A stretch of 64,000 nt of DNA. Origin: Scortum barcoo (taxonomy: Eukaryota > Chordata > Actinopteri > Centrarchiformes > Terapontidae). Shown in pieces: positions 59,841 to 64,000 of this stretch. Position numbers and translations under genes: made by a program. Position 1 is the first letter of the stretch, and the number at the start of each line of letters is the position of its first letter. Below the pieces are notes generated by a model that had not been told where the DNA came from, ran no database searches, and worked only from the letters and a program-made list of their open reading frames with translations. The stretch is taken from NCBI GenBank assembly GCA_023238725.1, contig CM041552.1:18202487-18266486 (forward strand), written 5' to 3'.

Positions 59841-60584
59841 TCCATTGGGGTGACTGTGGTACTGAGTGATACAAACCACAAACAATCATCGCCTTAGGTA
59901 TGTGAACAATTTTGTCCCATTGTCCATAGTTTATTTCTCAATGTTTATTTCTTTAAATGAGAGATTTAATTGTCAGGAGTGAAATTTCCAAATAAATCAG
60001 GACATTTGTCAACATTTTAGGCTTTACTATTTTGTCTTTCTCAAACTGTAAAATGTACATTAAAGCAGACATTGTAAAAATTAAAAAAATCATTATTTGA
60101 AGAAGGTAATATGTAGTCTTAATCTACTTTAATGTTAATGTTTGCCTAATGAAACCTGGAAAATTTAACACGTTCTTCCTTGACACAATTGTGGAGCACT
60201 GGGAGAAGTACATCACATACCCTTAAAAATTAGAGACAAAAACAGGAAATGCTGCAGGTCCTGTATGTCTGAATGAAACACCACACATGCCGTTGTATTC
60301 AAAAATCTCCACATTCATATGCTAACAGGCACTCATATTAAACAAACTGTTTAAGCACATGCGCACGCACACACACACAAACGAGTAACAAGAGCAGAGC
60401 TCTTTATACAGTCTTAATTAATGAGAGCATTGTCTATGTTTTTTCACCCCTGTGTTAGTCAACTGCTCCCCGTTCCAAATGGAAAACACTCCATTAAGGG
60501 CCCTGGGCCGAGTTACCAATTAACACCGCACAACAAACTGAAACTTAGAGCCGGTCCCTCTGTGCACACACACAGACACCTAAT

Positions 60585-60795
60585 TAATTAGCATTAGTTG
60601 TGATTAATAATGAGGGTCCTTTAATGGTAAATCTGCAGCTCCGATGGCAGGCTGACACAACAAAGGCGCCTGTGCACGCGGCAGGATTTATCTGGGGAGC
60701 TGCTCGGGGATTTTAACATGTTTCTCACAGGCCTGACAAATGGCCTATTAATTATCTAATGTTGTCTGACAACAGCCGCTTGATAAAGATGTATG
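60585..60795. promoter_or_regulatory. Candidate conserved non-coding element (intron 1)
   Basis: CTAATTAATTAGCATTAG, TGATTAATAATGAGG, TTTAATGG, GGATTTATCTGG (GATA core) and CCTATTAATTATCTAATG in about 200 bases of unique sequence: the densest homeodomain-like cluster in the window. CTAATTAATTAG is a perfect 12-base palindrome. Confidence 0.48.
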
Positions 60796-61179
60796 TTTGG
60801 ACAGGGTGAGGAGGGGAAGATACAGCGGAGGAGAAGGGAGATGTATGTGCGTGAGCGAGAAGGGCGGCGGTGGAGGGGTGTGTTTGCATGAAGGAAGGAA
60901 AAATAAAGTGTGTGAGAGTGAGGGGAGACTCACACAAATTCATAAGACTGTAGGCTACTGAGCGACACACACATGGGTATGAACACAGGAGCACACAAAT
61001 TAGCATGTTCCCCGAAAAAAAAGTCCTTTCTTGATACATTTATATCAAAAGACAAATCGCTGTGCTTCTACTCAACAACTGTGGTTGTTTTGGATAATCA
61101 ATATGAAGGATTAACAAACTACACTTATTTTTAATGAAATGCAAATGAATGAAGGCTTGATGAACACAGAGATGGATGT

Positions 61180-61180
<1 letters not shown>

Positions 61181-61209
<29 letters not shown>
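61181..61209. repeat. (CA)14 microsatellite
   Basis: Uninterrupted CA dinucleotides. Confidence 0.97.
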
Positions 61210-61211
<2 letters not shown>

Positions 61212-61431
61212 AGTTTACACCCAAAAACCACAATCCGCCTGTATGTTGACAGGTGTTCCTAAGTGGGATGCCAGTTGCCAAACGATTTTTATGATTGTTT
61301 TAGCCTCGCATTTGGCCTAATGAGATAGGATCCCAGTCGGACGCTAACTCATGCCTGTCAAATGTAAAGCAAACAGAATAACAACCCCGCGCTCACATTG
61401 TTTCCACAAGCCATACATCAGCCGGGGCGTA

Positions 61432-61560
61432 GAGGGAGGGCCTTCCGAATCACATGCTGACCCCGGGATAGAGAAGATGAGAGGAAAGAGTGGGGAAAAA
61501 TGGGAAGGTGGGTGGGGAAAATAGGAGAGGCGAGCTGGGGAGAGTGGAAAGATGATGAGA
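61432..61560. repeat. Purine-rich tract
   Basis: GGGTGGGGAAAATAGGAGAGG-like sequence. Confidence 0.7.
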
Positions 61561-61619
61561 TAAGATAATACTGTAATTCCTTAAGAAACGATCTTGTGAC
61601 TTTATTCAATTTGACTAAT

Positions 61620-63350
61620 GTTTCTTAAAATTGGGGGGAACTCTGCAAGGATGTATATTTGTATTCTTTGAGCATGTTTGTGATTGAAGGGAAAGATTTA
61701 CTTTCGTGTTTCCTGCATGAGAGCATTTGCTTATCGTTTGCTTGAGTCAGTGATGTATTAGTGTGTATCGTCTGCAAAATACACACGCTTTTGAAAATAC
61801 TGATTTGGCTGTTTTCTTCTCTGAAGTAGCAGAGAGAATGTGTTGACAAAGGTCATTAATCTCATCATCTTCTCTGTCTTCGCCTCCGATTCAATCCCAA
61901 CTCAGCATCCCCCCCGCTCCCCCAAACATGTCACACATCCTAAGCTCTTGATTTGTTTGCTCTGGTCACCTGTGCCATTCCTTTCATATATCTTCCTTTT
62001 CCTTCATGCTAATCCCCTTATCTTTTTAGACAACGACAACAGCGATACCCGCCCGCCCCCCCACCAAAAGAAAAAGGGAACACTCGACCAAGCACCACTG
62101 AAAGGTGACATTAATATGACAGTTTGCTGGAAATCCACATTTATTACTTACTTATCCCACAAGTAAAACCAAATGTTTGTCTAAAAGTTATATTATAGTA
62201 ACATGCAATACATGTCAACACAAACATGCATAGATGCACAGTCTCTCTCCCCCTCTCTTCTCCCTCCCTCTTCTGCTTTCATGTCATGGCTAACTGCCAT
62301 TGGGCCCTAATATAATTATGGCTCACAGTTGTGCACATTTGAGAAATTGATTCCTTTGATGAAATGTGAGCGAGGCAGGTCTGGGCAGAGCAGAGAGAGA
62401 CGTATATCCAGAGTGGTTGCTGCCAGCCCACCCCCCCACCCGGCCTTGTGGAAGGCCCCCTGGGTACCAAACCGCCAGCTCAACCCGGCCCAGCCTGTCC
62501 CAGTCGTTAAAAGAAATGATAGCATATGTGCTTTGTTTAAGTTTGATGTCTTCATAATGCATTACACAATTAGATGGATTTGACAATTTCCATTATACTT
62601 GATAAAATATTTATGTAGGCCTGAGGATGGTAGTTCTTATCAAAGGGGGGCAGATCTGCAGTGCAGATGGGAGCTCTGGTCTGCAGTCCATCAGTCAGTT
62701 CAAGCTGGGCGAAATTGTGGGCAAATACAACCTGACTACTTGAAATTTGCATTTGTACCATAAAAAATGTTATTTTCTAAGTCATGCAACCGAGCACATT
62801 CAAGTGTTTGACGTGAATAATCACGGGCACCTGATTGGGATCAGACGCATGAAGCCGTACTGTATATGAGTGAATCAATAACCTTGTCCCTGCGTGTTTG
62901 CATTGCGCTCTATACAAACACTGCACACTACGGAAAAGAAAAGGCCTGGTGGGCACTGAGTACATTATGCTGTTGGCCGCCCTCCCAACAGAAAATCTTT
63001 CCATCGAAGACAATTTTAAGCTACACAAATTTCCGGCTATGGTGCATTAGCTTTAGATTTGCCGCAGTTGAAACCTGGAACGCCAATGTCAACACCTAGT
63101 GCGTATTGGCATCACACAAAAATACAAACTGCTGTTTGTTGTTAGCCCTGTACGGTTGGATAACAATATATAGGATATAATATCTAACTCGTATGCCCTA
63201 CATAACTCAACATATCATAGTGTAGTAAAACACAGCTCTAAACTTATCTACCATTCGACTCTCTTTCTTTCCCAACTTTCTGAATCTGCTTTGTACATTA
63301 AAATGTAAGGCGGAAACACCACTACTGTAAATAAATCAATTTAGGCAATA
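61620..63350. other. Intron 1 unique sequence
   Basis: No gene or element recognised. Overlapping open frames near 62279-62586 are on both strands and have no domain. Confidence 0.5.
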
Positions 63351-63359
63351 AATTCAGAT

Positions 63360-63520
63360 TGCTCATGCTCAGAGGTGAGTCTCCTTCACTCTTCATCCCA
63401 TGCTCATCCCCCCCTTCATTTTCTCTCTTTCTTTCTTACACTGGATGTCTCTCTCTCTTCTTTCTCTCCTTCCTCACCTGTCTTTCCTTCTCTCCCCCTT
63501 TTCCCTTCACACCCTTCTAC
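63360..63520. repeat. Pyrimidine-rich tract
   Basis: CTCTTTCTTTCTTACAC and CTTCTTTCTCTCCTTCC-like sequence. Explains the Ser/Phe/Pro-rich plus-strand open frames there. Confidence 0.75.
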
Positions 63521-64000
63521 AAACCTCTCACTGTGCACAGCCACCCCACATCCATCACAGCCCAGAAATTTAAGGAGCCAAATTGGCCTCATCTGTCTCA
63601 ATGTTGGATGCAGATGGAGTTTCTTCTGCTGAGGGAGGTGCAGTTAGTCACCCCTGCTGCCCCCACCCCTTCAATCTACTGCCTTACAGCCAAGCCGGCC
63701 TGCACCAGTCTCGACACTATAGAGCCACGTTATGAGGCCAGCTGCTGGGATAAAGAGGGCACAGCGGTGAAGTGACCACTACACTGACCACACACACTCT
63801 CACTGCTTCATTCAGTTTTCTCTCAATCACATTTTTCTTTGTTTCTTTTTTTTAAATTTTCCATCTGGCCTCACACTATTTCTTTTACTCACTCCCTCAC
63901 TCTTGCTTACTTATATTGCCAGCACACACACACACCTTCGCAAACACAGGCCGCAGTGGCCACAGCGCAGCCTGCAGTGCAGTCTCAAGCAGCCTGGTCA

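Larger units (their letters stand above)
55580..64000 (-). other. prdm16: prdm16 intron 1, 3' part
   Basis: This is everything upstream of the PR exon on the minus strand. No further exon-like open frame with splice signals was recognised up to the window edge, so the first coding exon (expected to end in codons for an ARKLAK-like basic string) lies beyond 64000. The content is unique sequence with short CA repeats, purine/pyrimidine tracts and the regulatory candidates listed separately. The intron call rests on the exon assignment. Confidence 0.75.

Noticed and set aside
1..64000. CRISPR array, operon, phage or other prokaryotic system
   Set aside because: Repeats are dinucleotide and low-complexity types, there are no spaced direct repeats or dense gene runs, and the only real coding piece is a spliced vertebrate exon.

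Overview
This window is eukaryotic and almost entirely non-coding. It has one clear coding exon, many long (CA)n/(TG)n microsatellites, purine/pyrimidine low-complexity tracts and a few decayed retroelement pieces. There are no operons, no bacterial-style dense genes and no CRISPR array. The microsatellite style, two teleost-type interspersed repeats and the exon sequence all point to a ray-finned fish, probably a percomorph. That placement is an inference.

The gene: a 347-base exon lies on the minus strand at 55233-55579, between a good acceptor (polypyrimidine tract plus AG) and a consensus donor (GAG|GTAAGA). It encodes the start of a PR (PRDI-BF1/RIZ) domain of the PRDM3/PRDM16 type, with FELRES, GLGIW, GERFGPYEGE and a terminal GWE. 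If the previous exon ends in A, the first residues read SDGD, as I recall for PRDM16 just after its first coding exon. The length (116 codons) also fits PRDM16 exon 2. I call it prdm16 exon 2, with mecom (PRDM3/EVI1) as the main alternative. PRDM16 is a nuclear zinc-finger regulator and histone methyltransferase-family protein active in brown fat, neural and haematopoietic stem cells, craniofacial tissue and heart.

Layout: 55580-64000 is the 3' end of the upstream intron (intron 1), and 1-55232 is the beginning of the downstream intron (intron 2). I saw no further PR-domain or zinc-finger exon, so intron 2 is longer than 55 kb. Very long first introns are also what I recall for mammalian PRDM16. 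Such introns in developmental regulator genes commonly carry conserved enhancers. Many stretches here look like that: unique sequence, many TAATTA/ATTAA, Hox/CDX-like or POU-octamer-like words, no simple repeats. They are marked as candidates only, because conservation cannot be measured from one sequence.

Other structure: about sixteen long CA/TG arrays; a compound (TA)n(CA)n array at 46242-46327; a 24-base perfect TG/CA palindrome at 41116-41139; a remnant of a LINE reverse transcriptase near 11590-11735; a tRNA-like SINE remnant near 49873-49946; two teleost-type interspersed repeat fragments (7355-7520 and 23851-23995); three near-palindromic RFX X-box-like sites; and a perfect 13-bp inverted repeat just upstream of the putative branch point of the PR exon. 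I found no new multi-gene system. The best leads are regulatory and splicing-related.
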